From the NCBI RefSeq assembly GCF_020866905.1, contig NZ_JAIVCC010000017.1, forward strand, positions 254,966 to 318,965: DNA of 64,000 nucleotides, in the 5' to 3' direction. Source of the DNA: Salinimicrobium sediminilitoris. GTDB taxonomy: Bacteria; Bacteroidota; Bacteroidia; Flavobacteriales; Flavobacteriaceae. Of this stretch, positions 25,750-35,546 are shown one piece after another (within the stretch, counting starts at the first letter, position 1; each line of letters opens with the position of its first letter). Made by a program: the position numbers and the translations under genes. The notes under the pieces are model-generated. The model was not told the origin of the DNA, made no database searches, and was given only the letters and a program-made list of their open reading frames with translations.

Positions 25750-27588
25750 TTGGTGAAGTACGTCCAGATCTTATGCCTTTTCGCAGTCCTTTTTACATGG
25801 GGACCAAATAGTTATGCCCAGGAGGGTAAGAAGATTAGGTACGAGAGTGAGCGCACCTTAAAAAATGAGGAAAAATATCCAGGGGCTTTTATCCTTAGCA
25901 AAGTGAACGAGCAGGTGCATTTCATCCACCAGGGAATCGAGGTCTGGGCAGACCAGGCGATTCATTATGCCGAAGAGAACTTCTTTAAAGCCTACGGAAA
26001 TGTACGTATGGAGCAGGGGGATACCATCACCATGACCAGCCAGTATGCAGAATACAATGGAAATACACGTTTTGCATTTGCCAGCGGAAATGTTTTCATG
26101 CGCAACCCGCAAACGAGCCTGGAAACAGATACGCTTTTCTTTGATCGGGAAAAACAACAGGCTTATTACCGCAGTGGAGGAACTATCCGGGATACGGCCA
26201 GTGTTCTAAAAAGCCGTATTGGACGCTATTATCTTGAAGATGAAAAATACACCTTCGCATCTGAAGTTGTGATCACCAATCCCGATTATGTGCTCACTTC
26301 AAACCACCTCGACTTTTATTCTGAAACCGGAGGTGCTTATTTCTATGGCCCCACTACCATCAAGAGTGACCAGTCCACAATTTATGCTGAAAGAGGTTAC
26401 TATGACACCCGCGGGGACACAGGCTATTTTGTAAAGAATTCCAGAATCGACTATGAAAACCGCATTTTAGAGGGGGATAGCCTTTACTTTAACCGAAACA
26501 CAAATTTTGCTTCGGCTACCAATAATATCAAAGTTACAGACACCATAAATGAAAGTGTGATTCGCGGCCATTATGCCGAAGTTTTTCGGGAGAAAGATTC
26601 GGTATTCATAACCAAACGCGCAGTAGCCGTAAGCGCACAGGAACAGGATTCGATCTACATCCACGCCGATACGTTGATGGTCACGGGAAAAGCGGAAGAC
26701 AGGCTGATACGGGGATTTTATGATGTTCGTATGTTCAAAAGCAACATGAGCGGCAAGAGTGATTCCATTCATGTGCGGGAAAGAACGGGGCTTACACAAA
26801 TGCTCGGGCGGCCGGTGATCTGGTCAGAGAACAACCAGCTCACAGGAGACACCATTCATTTGCTCACCAATGTAGAGACCGAAGAAATGGACTCTCTAAA
26901 GGTTTTCGACAATGCTTTTATGATTCAAAAGGACAGCATTAGTGGTTACAATCAACTAAAGGGATTACAGATGTACGGCAAATTCAACGACAACAGTTTG
27001 CAGCAGGTAGACCTGGTTAAGAATACCGAGACGCTTTATTACATGAGGAATGATCCCGGTGAATTGATTGGGATCAATAAAACCCTTTCCAGCTCGATTT
27101 CAGTATTTCTTGAAGAGCAAAAGGTGACAGATGTATTTTATTACAACCAAATCGACGGCATACTCTTCCCCGAAAGTGAACTGCCAGAAAATGACCGCAC
27201 CCTCAAAGGCTTTAATTGGCGAGGTGAAGAACGCCCTCTTTCTGTAGAGGATCTCTTCGCTGACGATCCCGATCATGAGCCGGTGAAAATTGAAGGAATT
27301 CCGCTACCCGAAGAAGAAGAGAACTTTTTCGACAACGAACCCGGAAATGGGCCGCTTCTCAACGAGAAAAGTCGTTTAAAGGAAACAGATCTTCAGGAAA
27401 GACCTTCTGACACAATTTCTGGTGCCACCGAAAAAGCTGCTCAACCAGAACCACTTTTAAGGCAGGAGGAAATCGACAGTCTTCCCGTTCAGGATAGTGT
27501 GCAACCGGCGCCAGGCCAAATGCCGCGCCCGACAAAACAGCAGGATACCATCTCCCCTGCCGCGGGTACACTTCCTAAAAAAGAATAA
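25750..27588 (+). CDS. OstA-like (LptA/LptD N-terminal-like) envelope protein
   Basis: 612 residues with a signal peptide (VKYVQILCLFAVLFTWGPNSYAQ). The start is TTG 25750 or GTG 25753; no ATG fits. The mature part is a run of beta-jellyroll repeats of the OstA type ('YAEENFFKAYGNVRMEQGDTITMTSQYAEYNGNTRFAFASGNVFM' and further units to ~480), followed by a proline/acidic, probably disordered tail (~490-612). OstA-fold proteins carry or assemble lipopolysaccharide across the periplasm. It is followed after 4 bp by the aminotransferase gene, so they form one operon. Confidence 0.85.
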   Translation: MVKYVQILCLFAVLFTWGPNSYAQEGKKIRYESERTLKNEEKYPGAFILSKVNEQVHFIHQGIEVWADQAIHYAEENFFKAYGNVRMEQGDTITMTSQYAEYNGNTRFAFASGNVFMRNPQTSLETDTLFFDREKQQAYYRSGGTIRDTASVLKSRIGRYYLEDEKYTFASEVVITNPDYVLTSNHLDFYSETGGAYFYGPTTIKSDQSTIYAERGYYDTRGDTGYFVKNSRIDYENRILEGDSLYFNRNTNFASATNNIKVTDTINESVIRGHYAEVFREKDSVFITKRAVAVSAQEQDSIYIHADTLMVTGKAEDRLIRGFYDVRMFKSNMSGKSDSIHVRERTGLTQMLGRPVIWSENNQLTGDTIHLLTNVETEEMDSLKVFDNAFMIQKDSISGYNQLKGLQMYGKFNDNSLQQVDLVKNTETLYYMRNDPGELIGINKTLSSSISVFLEEQKVTDVFYYNQIDGILFPESELPENDRTLKGFNWRGEERPLSVEDLFADDPDHEPVKIEGIPLPEEEENFFDNEPGNGPLLNEKSRLKETDLQERPSDTISGATEKAAQPEPLLRQEEIDSLPVQDSVQPAPGQMPRPTKQQDTISPAAGTLPKKE

Positions 27589-27592
27589 AGAT

Positions 27593-28774
27593 TTGAAACA
27601 GGATTTTTTGAAATATCAGGCGCAAACATCGCCTTATCCGCTGGCGCTGGAGGTTTCGCATGCTTCCAGTTCATACATCTATGATTCCGCCGGAAAAAGT
27701 TATCTGGACTTTGTGGCAGGGGTTTCGGCCTGTACCCTTGGTCACTGCCATCCCAGGGTGGTAAATGCAATAAAGCAGCAGGCAGAAAAATACCTTCACG
27801 TAATGGTGTATGGCGAATATGCACAAGGCCCGGCAGTAGACCTTTGCAAATTGCTGGCCTCTCACCTGCCTGCGCCGCTGGAAAAAACATACCTGACAAA
27901 TTCGGGTACCGAAGCTATTGAAGGCGCCTTAAAACTGGCGCGCCGCTATACGGGAAGAACTGGAATTATTGCGGCAAAAAGCGCCTATCATGGAAATACG
28001 ATGGGATCTTTAAGCCTAATGACTTTCGAGGAACGGCAAAAACCATTTCGCCCACTTATTGGAGACGTTTCGTGGATAGAATTTAATCGCGAGGAAGACC
28101 TGAAAAATATCACTGAACATACTGCGGGAGTTATCCTGGAAAGTATTCAGGGTGGGGCGGGATTTATTCAGCCGCAAAATGATTACCTCAAAAAAGTAAA
28201 GGCCAGATGTGAAGAAGTAGGCGCTCTGCTTATTCTTGATGAAATTCAGCCGGGGTTTGGCCGCACCGGAAAACTCTTTGGGTTCGAGAATTTTGATATG
28301 GTGCCCGATATTGTTGTGATGGGAAAAGGCATGGGTGGCGGAATGCCAATTGGAGCCTTTACCTCCTCTTCAGCAATAATGGATACGCTGAGTGATAATC
28401 CCAAAATGGGCCATATAACGACTTTTGGAGGGAATCCGGTGATAGCGGCAGCAGCATTGGCGACGCTTCAGGAATTGACAGAAAGTATTCTTATTGAACA
28501 AACCCTTCAAAAAGAGCAATTATTCAGGAAATTATTGGTGCACCCGTTAATTTCGGAAGTTCGCGGGCGCGGATTAATGTTGGCACCAATCTTGACTTCA
28601 GAAGAAAAAGTGAACGAATTGGTGATTCGGGCTCAGAATAAAGGCCTAATTTTGTTCTGGTTACTTTTCGAAGGAAAGGCCGTAAGGATCACTCCACCGC
28701 TAACAATCTCAATGGATGAGATAAAAAAAGGTTGCGGCATAATTATTGAAACATTAGACTCTTTATTGCAGTAA
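27593..28774 (+). CDS. Class-III PLP aminotransferase (acetylornithine/ornithine aminotransferase-like)
   Basis: 393 residues from TTG 27593, which directly follows the OstA-like stop. An ORF extending to 27497 lies wholly inside the OstA-like gene and is rejected. The family signature is intact: 'YLTNSGTEAIEGALKLAR', 'AKSAYHGNTMGSLS', 'LILDEIQPGFGRTGKLFGFE', and the PLP lysine Lys245 in VVMGKGMGGGMPIGAF. Such enzymes move amino groups between omega-amino acids or acetylornithine and 2-oxoglutarate. The exact substrate is unclear; no arginine genes are nearby. Confidence 0.9.
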   Translation: MKQDFLKYQAQTSPYPLALEVSHASSSYIYDSAGKSYLDFVAGVSACTLGHCHPRVVNAIKQQAEKYLHVMVYGEYAQGPAVDLCKLLASHLPAPLEKTYLTNSGTEAIEGALKLARRYTGRTGIIAAKSAYHGNTMGSLSLMTFEERQKPFRPLIGDVSWIEFNREEDLKNITEHTAGVILESIQGGAGFIQPQNDYLKKVKARCEEVGALLILDEIQPGFGRTGKLFGFENFDMVPDIVVMGKGMGGGMPIGAFTSSSAIMDTLSDNPKMGHITTFGGNPVIAAAALATLQELTESILIEQTLQKEQLFRKLLVHPLISEVRGRGLMLAPILTSEEKVNELVIRAQNKGLILFWLLFEGKAVRITPPLTISMDEIKKGCGIIIETLDSLLQ

Positions 28775-28877
28775 ACCTGTGGTGTTAATTACTTTGTTAA
28801 CAACAAATTTGTACTTTACCACGGTCGCTGTAGAACATTTATAACTTTAATACTGTAGAAATCAGTAAAAACTGCTT

Positions 28878-30278
28878 ATGCTATTAAGCCATAACGAAGA
28901 AAACAATTTCTCCCTTACTCGTTTTGAATCGATGCTGAAGACAAATGATGTCTTATTTTTTGACTCCGAGGAGTTTGAAGGTATAATTCATTTCTATTTA
29001 GAGAATGGAAAAATTGCCCTTGCCAAGAAAGCTGTTAAACTGGGACTTTCACAACACCCTACCTCGGTAAACCTTAAATTACTTAAGGTTGAGATCCTTG
29101 TATTTGAAGACAAGCTTGACCAGGCCGAAGAAATACTGAACGAAATCTATGATCTGGAACCCTCTAACGAGGAAGTCTATATCCAAAAGGCCAACATACT
29201 ATCCAAAAAGGACCAGCACCAGGAAGCTATTCATATGCTTGAGGTTGCTCTGGAAATGACGTATGATGAAGCCGATGTTTATTCCCTGCTGGGAATGGAA
29301 TACCTGTTCCTGGAAGATTTTGAAAATGCGAAACAGAACTTTATGAAGTGCCTGGAAGCCGATGAGGAAGATTACTCGGCCCTGTACAACATCATGTATT
29401 GTTTCGATTTTCTTGAACAGAAGCAGGGAGCTATCGATTATCTTACAAAATTCCTTGACGGGAATCCATATTCTGAAGTAGGTTGGCACCAGCTGGGAAA
29501 ACAATATTTCGATCTCAAGAACTATGTAAAGGCATTATCTGCCTATGAATTCGCGATCATTAGTGATGATACTTTTATAGGCGCTTACCTTGAAAAAGGA
29601 AAAGTGCTGGAAAAACTGGGCAGATATAACGAAGCCATTGAGAACTACACCATTACCATGGATCTTGATGACCCAACCTCCTTTGCTTATTTAAGGATTG
29701 GAAAATGCTACGAAAAACTGGGACTGGATGAATTGGCGTTAAAGAATTACCGTCAAACGGTTCATGAAGATCCCTTGTTGGACAAAGGCTGGATTGCCAT
29801 CACCGACTTCTTTTACAAAAAAGGAAACCATCGTAAAGCCCTTTACTACATCAATAAAGCTATCAACATTGACAGCGAGAACGTATTGTACTGGAAAAGG
29901 TATGCCCGCATCAATAACAAATTGGAGCAACTTGAGGAGGCCGAAAGAGGTTACCGCAGGGCTCTTGAGCTGGGAAACTACGAATTGGAAACCTGGATCA
30001 AGCGATGCGATGTTCTTATTAACCTTGGAGAATTTGAAGCTGCAGTACAAAACCTGTTACAGGCTGTTGAGTTCTATCCTGAAACAGCCGAGATAGAATA
30101 CCGTCTTGCCGGGCTGTATTTCATGCTGCACGAACCGGAAAAGGGTAATACGCACTTAAATAATGCCCTCAAGATGGATTCTGAATATTACATCATCATT
30201 GAGGAGCTTTTCCCTTCAATTTTCGCGAGGAAATCGGTGAAGGAGAAAATAAAAATGCACCTTAAATCTTGCAGTTAA
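28878..30278 (+). CDS. Tetratricopeptide-repeat protein
   Basis: 466 residues with no signal peptide, so cytoplasmic. From ~45 to 450 the sequence is a continuous array of TPR units of ~34 residues, e.g. 'EEVYIQKANILSKKDQHQEAIHMLEVALEM' and 'TFIGAYLEKGKVLEKLGRYNEAIENYTITMDL'. A protein-interaction scaffold conserved in Bacteroidota at this locus; partner unknown. Next gene starts 32 bp downstream but has its own -7 box. Confidence 0.88.
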   Translation: MLLSHNEENNFSLTRFESMLKTNDVLFFDSEEFEGIIHFYLENGKIALAKKAVKLGLSQHPTSVNLKLLKVEILVFEDKLDQAEEILNEIYDLEPSNEEVYIQKANILSKKDQHQEAIHMLEVALEMTYDEADVYSLLGMEYLFLEDFENAKQNFMKCLEADEEDYSALYNIMYCFDFLEQKQGAIDYLTKFLDGNPYSEVGWHQLGKQYFDLKNYVKALSAYEFAIISDDTFIGAYLEKGKVLEKLGRYNEAIENYTITMDLDDPTSFAYLRIGKCYEKLGLDELALKNYRQTVHEDPLLDKGWIAITDFFYKKGNHRKALYYINKAINIDSENVLYWKRYARINNKLEQLEEAERGYRRALELGNYELETWIKRCDVLINLGEFEAAVQNLLQAVEFYPETAEIEYRLAGLYFMLHEPEKGNTHLNNALKMDSEYYIIIEELFPSIFARKSVKEKIKMHLKSCS

Positions 30279-30283
30279 TTCTT

Positions 30284-30291
30284 TAACTTTG
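30284..30291 (+). promoter_or_regulatory. TAnnTTTG -7 box for the DUF368 pair
   Basis: TAACTTTG, 19 bases before ATG 30311. Confidence 0.55.
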
Positions 30292-30310
30292 CGCACTTCA
30301 AAATTAGACA

Positions 30311-31258
30311 ATGCGTAGAAGTTTTAAAGATTACCTTATTCTTACAGCAAAAGGAATGGCTATGGGAGCCGCAGATGTGGTTCCCGGAGTTTCCGGTGGT
30401 ACCATAGCTTTTATTTCGGGTATATATGAGGAGCTCATTTCTACCATTAGCGGTGTGAAGATCGGGCTTTTGCAAACCTGGAAAAAGGACGGCTTCAAAG
30501 CCATGTGGACAGAGCTTAACGGGAACTTCATTGTTGCCCTGTTAGGTGGTATTCTGTTCAGCATCTTTACGGTGATGCGGCTTACAAATTATTTGCTGGA
30601 AGAACATCCAATTCTCATCTGGTCCTTCTTTTTTGGATTGGTCCTGGCAAGTGTATACTATGTCGCCAAACAGATTAAAAAATGGACTTTTAATGTATTT
30701 CTTTTTCTGGTCATTGGTGCCGGGGTGGCTCTTTACATCACTTCCCTGCCCCCGCTAACCGCAGCCGCAAGTGATCTCTATTTATTTTTTGCCGGGGCAA
30801 TAGCAATTTGTGCCATGATACTGCCGGGAATTTCGGGAGCGTTTATTTTGGTTCTATTAGGCGCATATAAAACTGTTAGTGAAGCCGCTCACGAATTCGA
30901 CCTGAAGATCCTGGGCATTGTAGCTTTGGGGGCAGTGTTTGGATTGCTATCTTTTTCACGTCTCCTCAAATGGCTTTTTGCGAATTACAGCACTCTTACC
31001 CTCGCCACTTTGACAGGTTTTATTGCCGGTTCGTTAAATAAGATCTGGCCATGGAAGCTGCAACTGGAAACAGTAAGGATCGGGGACAAGATAATTACCC
31101 TTAGAGACGAATCTGTAATGCCGTGGAATTTTGAAGCAGAACCTCATACCCTACCGGCAATGGTTCTTATGCTTGCAGGGTTTGCCCTTATTCTTATCTT
31201 AGAGGGCCTCGCAGAAAAAAAGCCGGTGCAGGAAAATGCAGCAAACCCGAACGTATAG
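30311..31258 (+). CDS. DUF368 membrane protein (first of a tandem pair)
   Basis: 315 residues and about eight membrane helices. The signature 'GMAMGAADVVPGVSGGTIAFISGIYEELI' (15-43) and its inverted second copy 'MILPGISGAFILVLLGAYKTV' (~170-190) define DUF368. Members in other bacteria have been linked to recycling of polyprenyl-phosphate lipid carrier across the membrane (the PopT group). That role is inferred from the family and fits a cell-envelope context. Overlaps the second paralogue by 23 bp. Confidence 0.9.
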   Translation: MRRSFKDYLILTAKGMAMGAADVVPGVSGGTIAFISGIYEELISTISGVKIGLLQTWKKDGFKAMWTELNGNFIVALLGGILFSIFTVMRLTNYLLEEHPILIWSFFFGLVLASVYYVAKQIKKWTFNVFLFLVIGAGVALYITSLPPLTAAASDLYLFFAGAIAICAMILPGISGAFILVLLGAYKTVSEAAHEFDLKILGIVALGAVFGLLSFSRLLKWLFANYSTLTLATLTGFIAGSLNKIWPWKLQLETVRIGDKIITLRDESVMPWNFEAEPHTLPAMVLMLAGFALILILEGLAEKKPVQENAANPNV

Positions 31259-32258
31259 CGATAAAGTATTTCTGGTCATCAAAGGCATCTTGATGGGTGC
31301 CGCAAATAAAGTTCCCGGAGTTTCCGGAGGAATGGTCGCATTTGTTGGAGGTTTTTACGAGGAATTCATTTTTTCCCTGAGGCGTTTCAACATAAATTCC
31401 CTCAAACTTATTGTAAACGGAAGGTTTCGCAGCCTGTGGTACTACACAAACGGTCGCTTCCTTTCCCTGCTCATCCTGGGGATGGTGATAAGTTATTTTT
31501 CCGTTTCCCTGTTGCTGGATTACCTAATCACCCACTATGAACTCTACGTCTGGGCCTCTTTTTTCGGGATGATCCTGGGCTCGATCTACTACATAAGCAA
31601 GGATTTTGAGGAATGGAACCGCCGCAACATAGGTTTTATGCTGCTGGGTATCATTGCCGGAGTGAGCATTAGTTTTCTCGAACCTGCCGCTCAGAATGAC
31701 AACCTGTGGTTTGTCTTTTTCTGCGGAATTGTAGGAGTCTCAGGCATGACGCTACCTGGCCTTTCGGGTTCGTTTATTCTCATCCTGTTGGGCAATTATG
31801 TACTGCTCCTGGTAGATTCTGTAAATGCTCTTTACCTTACTTTATCTGAAATTTTTCAGCTGGATTTTTCTTTTCTGAATAATGAAGACAGATTACGCCT
31901 GCTAGAGGTGTTGCTCGTATTTACAGCAGGATCAATCACCGGACTCGTCTCTTTATCTCATATTTTAGGCTACCTGCTGAAGCAATATAAAAACGCCACA
32001 TTTGCAGTGATCATTGGATTTATCACGGGTTCCCTGGGAGTTGTGTGGCCTTGGAAAGAAGCTGAATTTCGTAAGGATACCGAAGGTGTTTTTCTACTTG
32101 ACCAAAAGGGCAACAAGATCATAGATAATTATGACAGGTATATTCCGCAACTCGATGAGCTTAGTACCTGGATCGCAATTTTCTTTATACTTGCGGGAAC
32201 TTTCCTGGTCCTTTGGCTGGCTATAGCCGAACTTAAAAACAGAAAATCTTATGCGTAA
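31236..32258 (+). CDS. DUF368 membrane protein (second of a tandem pair)
   Basis: 340 residues, homologous to the preceding protein: 'KGILMGAANKVPGVSGGMVAFVGGFYEEFI' (13-42) and 'MTLPGLSGSFILILLGNYVLLL' (~168-189). In the first signature the 'AADV' of the first paralogue is 'AANK' here, so the two copies differ in the conserved loop and may have different ligands or form a heterodimer. Overlaps DUF368-1 by 23 bp and aroE by 8 bp, so all three are tightly coupled. Confidence 0.9.
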   Translation: MQQTRTYSDKVFLVIKGILMGAANKVPGVSGGMVAFVGGFYEEFIFSLRRFNINSLKLIVNGRFRSLWYYTNGRFLSLLILGMVISYFSVSLLLDYLITHYELYVWASFFGMILGSIYYISKDFEEWNRRNIGFMLLGIIAGVSISFLEPAAQNDNLWFVFFCGIVGVSGMTLPGLSGSFILILLGNYVLLLVDSVNALYLTLSEIFQLDFSFLNNEDRLRLLEVLLVFTAGSITGLVSLSHILGYLLKQYKNATFAVIIGFITGSLGVVWPWKEAEFRKDTEGVFLLDQKGNKIIDNYDRYIPQLDELSTWIAIFFILAGTFLVLWLAIAELKNRKSYA

Positions 32259-32985
32259 ATTTGGGCTGGTAGGCCGCAACATTTCCTATTCTTTCTCGCG
32301 GAAGTTTTTTTCTGAAAAATTTGAACGGGAAGGTATTGCCGCTGTTTATGAAAACTTCGATCTGGAAGACATCAAGGAGTTTCCTGAAGTTATTATTAAC
32401 AACCCGGAACTAAAAGGGCTGAATGTAACCATTCCATACAAGGAAACGATTTTGCCTTTTTTGGATAACCTTGACCCGATTGCCGAAGAAATAGGGGCGG
32501 TAAACACTATTAAAGTTTCTGGAGATGGCCAATTAACGGGCTATAATACCGATTATTTCGGCTTTACTGAAGCACTTAAACCTCACCTGAAGCCACATCA
32601 TCAAAACGCATTTATCCTTGGTACCGGCGGTGCTTCCAAAGCAATCGATTACGCCCTGAGATCTTTGAACATAAACACAAGATTTGTTTCCCGGTCACCT
32701 TCCAAAAATGCCATTTCGTATGAAGATCTTTCTAAAGAAAACCTTGCCACACATACTGTGATCGTCAATACCACACCCCTTGGCACCTACCCAAAAATTG
32801 AAGAATTTCCGGCCCTTCCTGTACAGCATCTTAATACACAGCACCTGCTTTTTGATCTTATTTACAACCCTTCAAAAACCGCATTAATGCAGCTGGCCGA
32901 ATCTGGCGGAGCCACCGTTCTAAACGGGCAGAAAATGCTGGAACTTCAGGCTTTGAAAGCCTGGGAAATTTGGATCCGGGGATAG
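32251..32985 (+). CDS. aroE: Shikimate dehydrogenase
   Basis: 244 residues, the short form typical of Bacteroidota. It reduces 3-dehydroshikimate to shikimate with NADPH. Visible motifs are NISYSFSRKFF (shikimate-binding serines), LKGLNVTIPYKE with the catalytic lysine, GAVNTIK, the dinucleotide motif GTGGASKAI and the C-terminal NGQKMLELQALKAWE. Starts inside the end of the second DUF368 gene. Confidence 0.95.
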   Translation: MRKFGLVGRNISYSFSRKFFSEKFEREGIAAVYENFDLEDIKEFPEVIINNPELKGLNVTIPYKETILPFLDNLDPIAEEIGAVNTIKVSGDGQLTGYNTDYFGFTEALKPHLKPHHQNAFILGTGGASKAIDYALRSLNINTRFVSRSPSKNAISYEDLSKENLATHTVIVNTTPLGTYPKIEEFPALPVQHLNTQHLLFDLIYNPSKTALMQLAESGGATVLNGQKMLELQALKAWEIWIRG

Positions 32986-33097
32986 CCGCTTCAGCTCATT
33001 TTTCCGTTTATAAATAGCCGCAATCCCTTGTTAGGTACGCGGGGAGTTGTTATCTTTCACGTTTATTACTGAATAGTGAACCTTAACATTGAAAGAT

Positions 33098-35524
33098 ATG
33101 TCTGAGAAAGATAAACTGTCCAACCAGGAGCAGCCGGAGAAAGAGAATAATGACTTGAATTCCCAAGCCGAAAATCCTGTAAATAAGACAGAAAAAACAG
33201 CTGAAAAACCTTCCGAAGAAAAGGAAGATAAAGACCACATTGCCGATGCTATGGTAGATGAAGGAAAATCTGCCGAAGAAAAGAGAAATGCCGAACCCGG
33301 CACCTCTGCAGAAGCGGCTTTGGATAGTGATGATGAGGAGGAAGGAGAAACGGCTTCTCAGAAAAAAGAAACTACAGCATCTGCTGCAAAAAAACCTGTT
33401 TCAGAAGTGAAAACTTCAGACAAAACAGAAGATAAAGATTCTATTGAAGATGCTATGGTAGATGAAGCACAGTCGACCGAAGATAAGAAAACGGCCGAAC
33501 CTGCCACTTCTCCCGAAGCAGCTTTGGAGACAGATGATGAAGACGCAGAGAAAGCAGCTTCAGCTTCTAAGGAAAAAGAAACTGGGGAGAAGACTTCGGG
33601 TGAAAAATCTGAGGCCAAAAATCCATTTTTTGACTCCTCCAGTCCGGGTACTTCAGACGAAAAGGTAGAGAAGGAATCTTCCGAAGAAAGTGAAGAGGAA
33701 GAAAGTCCTGCGCCGAAGAAAGCCCGCGATGCACAAAGCGAGATGGAAGAATCTGTAGCCGAAGAAAGTGAAGACGAGACTGCAGGAGAGCGCCACGGTA
33801 TTGAGAAGAAGGATTACCATGCGATGAGCAAGGAAGCCCTGGCCGATGAGCTGGAAAAACTTCTAAAAAATGAAAAGGTACAGGCTATCAAAGAGCACGT
33901 GGAAGAAATACGTGCCGAGTTCAATGCCAAGTTGGACGAGGAGATAGAAGAAAAAAAGGAAGAATTTCTTGCCGATGGCGGAAATATCATTGATTTCCAC
34001 TACTCTACCCCTTTAAAGAAGAGATTTAATTCCCTGTATTTCGATTACAAGGAAAAACGAAATAAATATTACCAGCAACTCAAGCAGGACCTCAACAAGA
34101 ACCTGGAGAGAAGACTGGAAATAATTGAAGAATTAAAAGGTTTGATCGATGTTGAAGAGAACATCAACACCACCTACAAGCACTTTAAAGATTTGCAGGA
34201 TCGCTGGAAAACGGCAGGTCCTATCCCAAGGGACAAGTACAATACCGTTTGGAATACTTATCACCATCACGTAGAGAATTTCTATGATTTTCTACACCTT
34301 AACAGGGAGTTTCGTGATTTGGATTTCAAGCACAACCTGGAGCAAAAATTAAAGATCATTACCCGCGCAGAGGAACTCACACAGGAAGCCGATACTAACC
34401 GTGCTTTCCGGGAGTTACAAATGCTCCACAAGATGTGGAAGGAAGATCTGGGACCGGTAGAGAAAGAATACCGGGATGACATTTGGCAAAAGTTTAGTGA
34501 TGCCACTAAACAGATCCATGATAAAAGGCAGGAGTTTTTTGCGCAGATGGAAAAGGATTTTGAGAAAAACCTTGAAAAAAAGCAGCAGATCATTGAGCAG
34601 ATAAAAGAAATAGCTTCAGAAAGTTATAAGTCTCACAGGCAGTGGCAACAAAAGATCACCGAAGTTGAAGCTTTACGGGAAGCCTTTTTCAATGCGGGAA
34701 AAGTGCCGCGTCACGTAAACGATGAGACCTGGAAGAAATTCAAGGAGGCCGTACGTAGTTTTAATCGCAATAAAAATGCTTTTTATAAGAACCAGAAAAA
34801 AGAGCAATACGAGAACCTGGAGAAAAAACAGGAACTCGTTAAGTTAGCCGAAGAGCATAAGGATAGCGACGATTTTAAGGCCACTACGCCGCTTATGAAA
34901 AAGATCCAGACCGACTGGAAAAATATTGGACATGTTCCCCGCAAGGATAGCGACAAGATCTGGAAAAAATTTAAGGCAGCCTGTAATCATTATTTCGACA
35001 GACTTCATGCTTCCAGAAATGAAGAAAACCAGGAAGAAAACGAAGCCTTTGATCAAAAGAAGGAGCTCCTGGAAAAACTGAAAATTGTAGAACTATCCGG
35101 CGATCGTAAACAAGATCTTCCTACCATTAAGAACTTTATTGAAGAGTGGAAGAAACTTGGACGTGTCCCGCACACCAAGCGTTATATAGAAGGAAAGTTC
35201 AACAAAGCCCTTGATCAGGCTTTCGATAAGCTCGACCTGGACAAAAAACAGAGTGAGATGCTTAAGTACGAAAACAAAGTACAGGCTCTTGAAAATTCTG
35301 ATGATTCCAGAAAACTGAATAATGAGCATTATTTCCTCACCAAAAAGATAGAGGAAACAAAGGCAGAAATAAGACAGCTGGAAAACAACCTGCAGTTTTT
35401 CTCAAATGTAGATGATAAGAATCCACTGGTACAGGATGTTCACAAGAACATTCAAAACCAGAAGGACCAGCTAAAGATTTGGAAAGAGAAGCTGGAAAAA
35501 GTAAAATCCCTTTACGATCAATAA
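33098..35524 (+). CDS. DUF349 coiled-coil protein with acidic N-terminal tail
   Basis: 808 residues from ATG 33098. The first ~235 residues are low-complexity, Glu/Ser/Lys/Ala-rich and contain a diverged duplication of 'EDKDxIxDAMVDE...AEPxTSxEAALxxDDE' (nt ~33225-33350 and ~33427-33552). Residues ~245-780 hold at least six DUF349 units (FxxLxxxWKxxGPxPR-like, e.g. 'HFKDLQDRWKTAGPIPRDKYNTVWNTYHHHVENFYDF'). A few DUF349 proteins bind DNA or RNA; otherwise the role is unknown. Cytoplasmic; closed by the terminator at 35547-35588. Confidence 0.88.
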   Translation: MSEKDKLSNQEQPEKENNDLNSQAENPVNKTEKTAEKPSEEKEDKDHIADAMVDEGKSAEEKRNAEPGTSAEAALDSDDEEEGETASQKKETTASAAKKPVSEVKTSDKTEDKDSIEDAMVDEAQSTEDKKTAEPATSPEAALETDDEDAEKAASASKEKETGEKTSGEKSEAKNPFFDSSSPGTSDEKVEKESSEESEEEESPAPKKARDAQSEMEESVAEESEDETAGERHGIEKKDYHAMSKEALADELEKLLKNEKVQAIKEHVEEIRAEFNAKLDEEIEEKKEEFLADGGNIIDFHYSTPLKKRFNSLYFDYKEKRNKYYQQLKQDLNKNLERRLEIIEELKGLIDVEENINTTYKHFKDLQDRWKTAGPIPRDKYNTVWNTYHHHVENFYDFLHLNREFRDLDFKHNLEQKLKIITRAEELTQEADTNRAFRELQMLHKMWKEDLGPVEKEYRDDIWQKFSDATKQIHDKRQEFFAQMEKDFEKNLEKKQQIIEQIKEIASESYKSHRQWQQKITEVEALREAFFNAGKVPRHVNDETWKKFKEAVRSFNRNKNAFYKNQKKEQYENLEKKQELVKLAEEHKDSDDFKATTPLMKKIQTDWKNIGHVPRKDSDKIWKKFKAACNHYFDRLHASRNEENQEENEAFDQKKELLEKLKIVELSGDRKQDLPTIKNFIEEWKKLGRVPHTKRYIEGKFNKALDQAFDKLDLDKKQSEMLKYENKVQALENSDDSRKLNNEHYFLTKKIEETKAEIRQLENNLQFFSNVDDKNPLVQDVHKNIQNQKDQLKIWKEKLEKVKSLYDQ

Positions 35525-35546
35525 GACCTAAACGGGCTTTAAAATG

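Noticed and set aside
27497..27592. N-terminal extension of the class-III aminotransferase
   Set aside because: It lies wholly inside the OstA-like coding region, and aminotransferase homology begins after TTG 27593.
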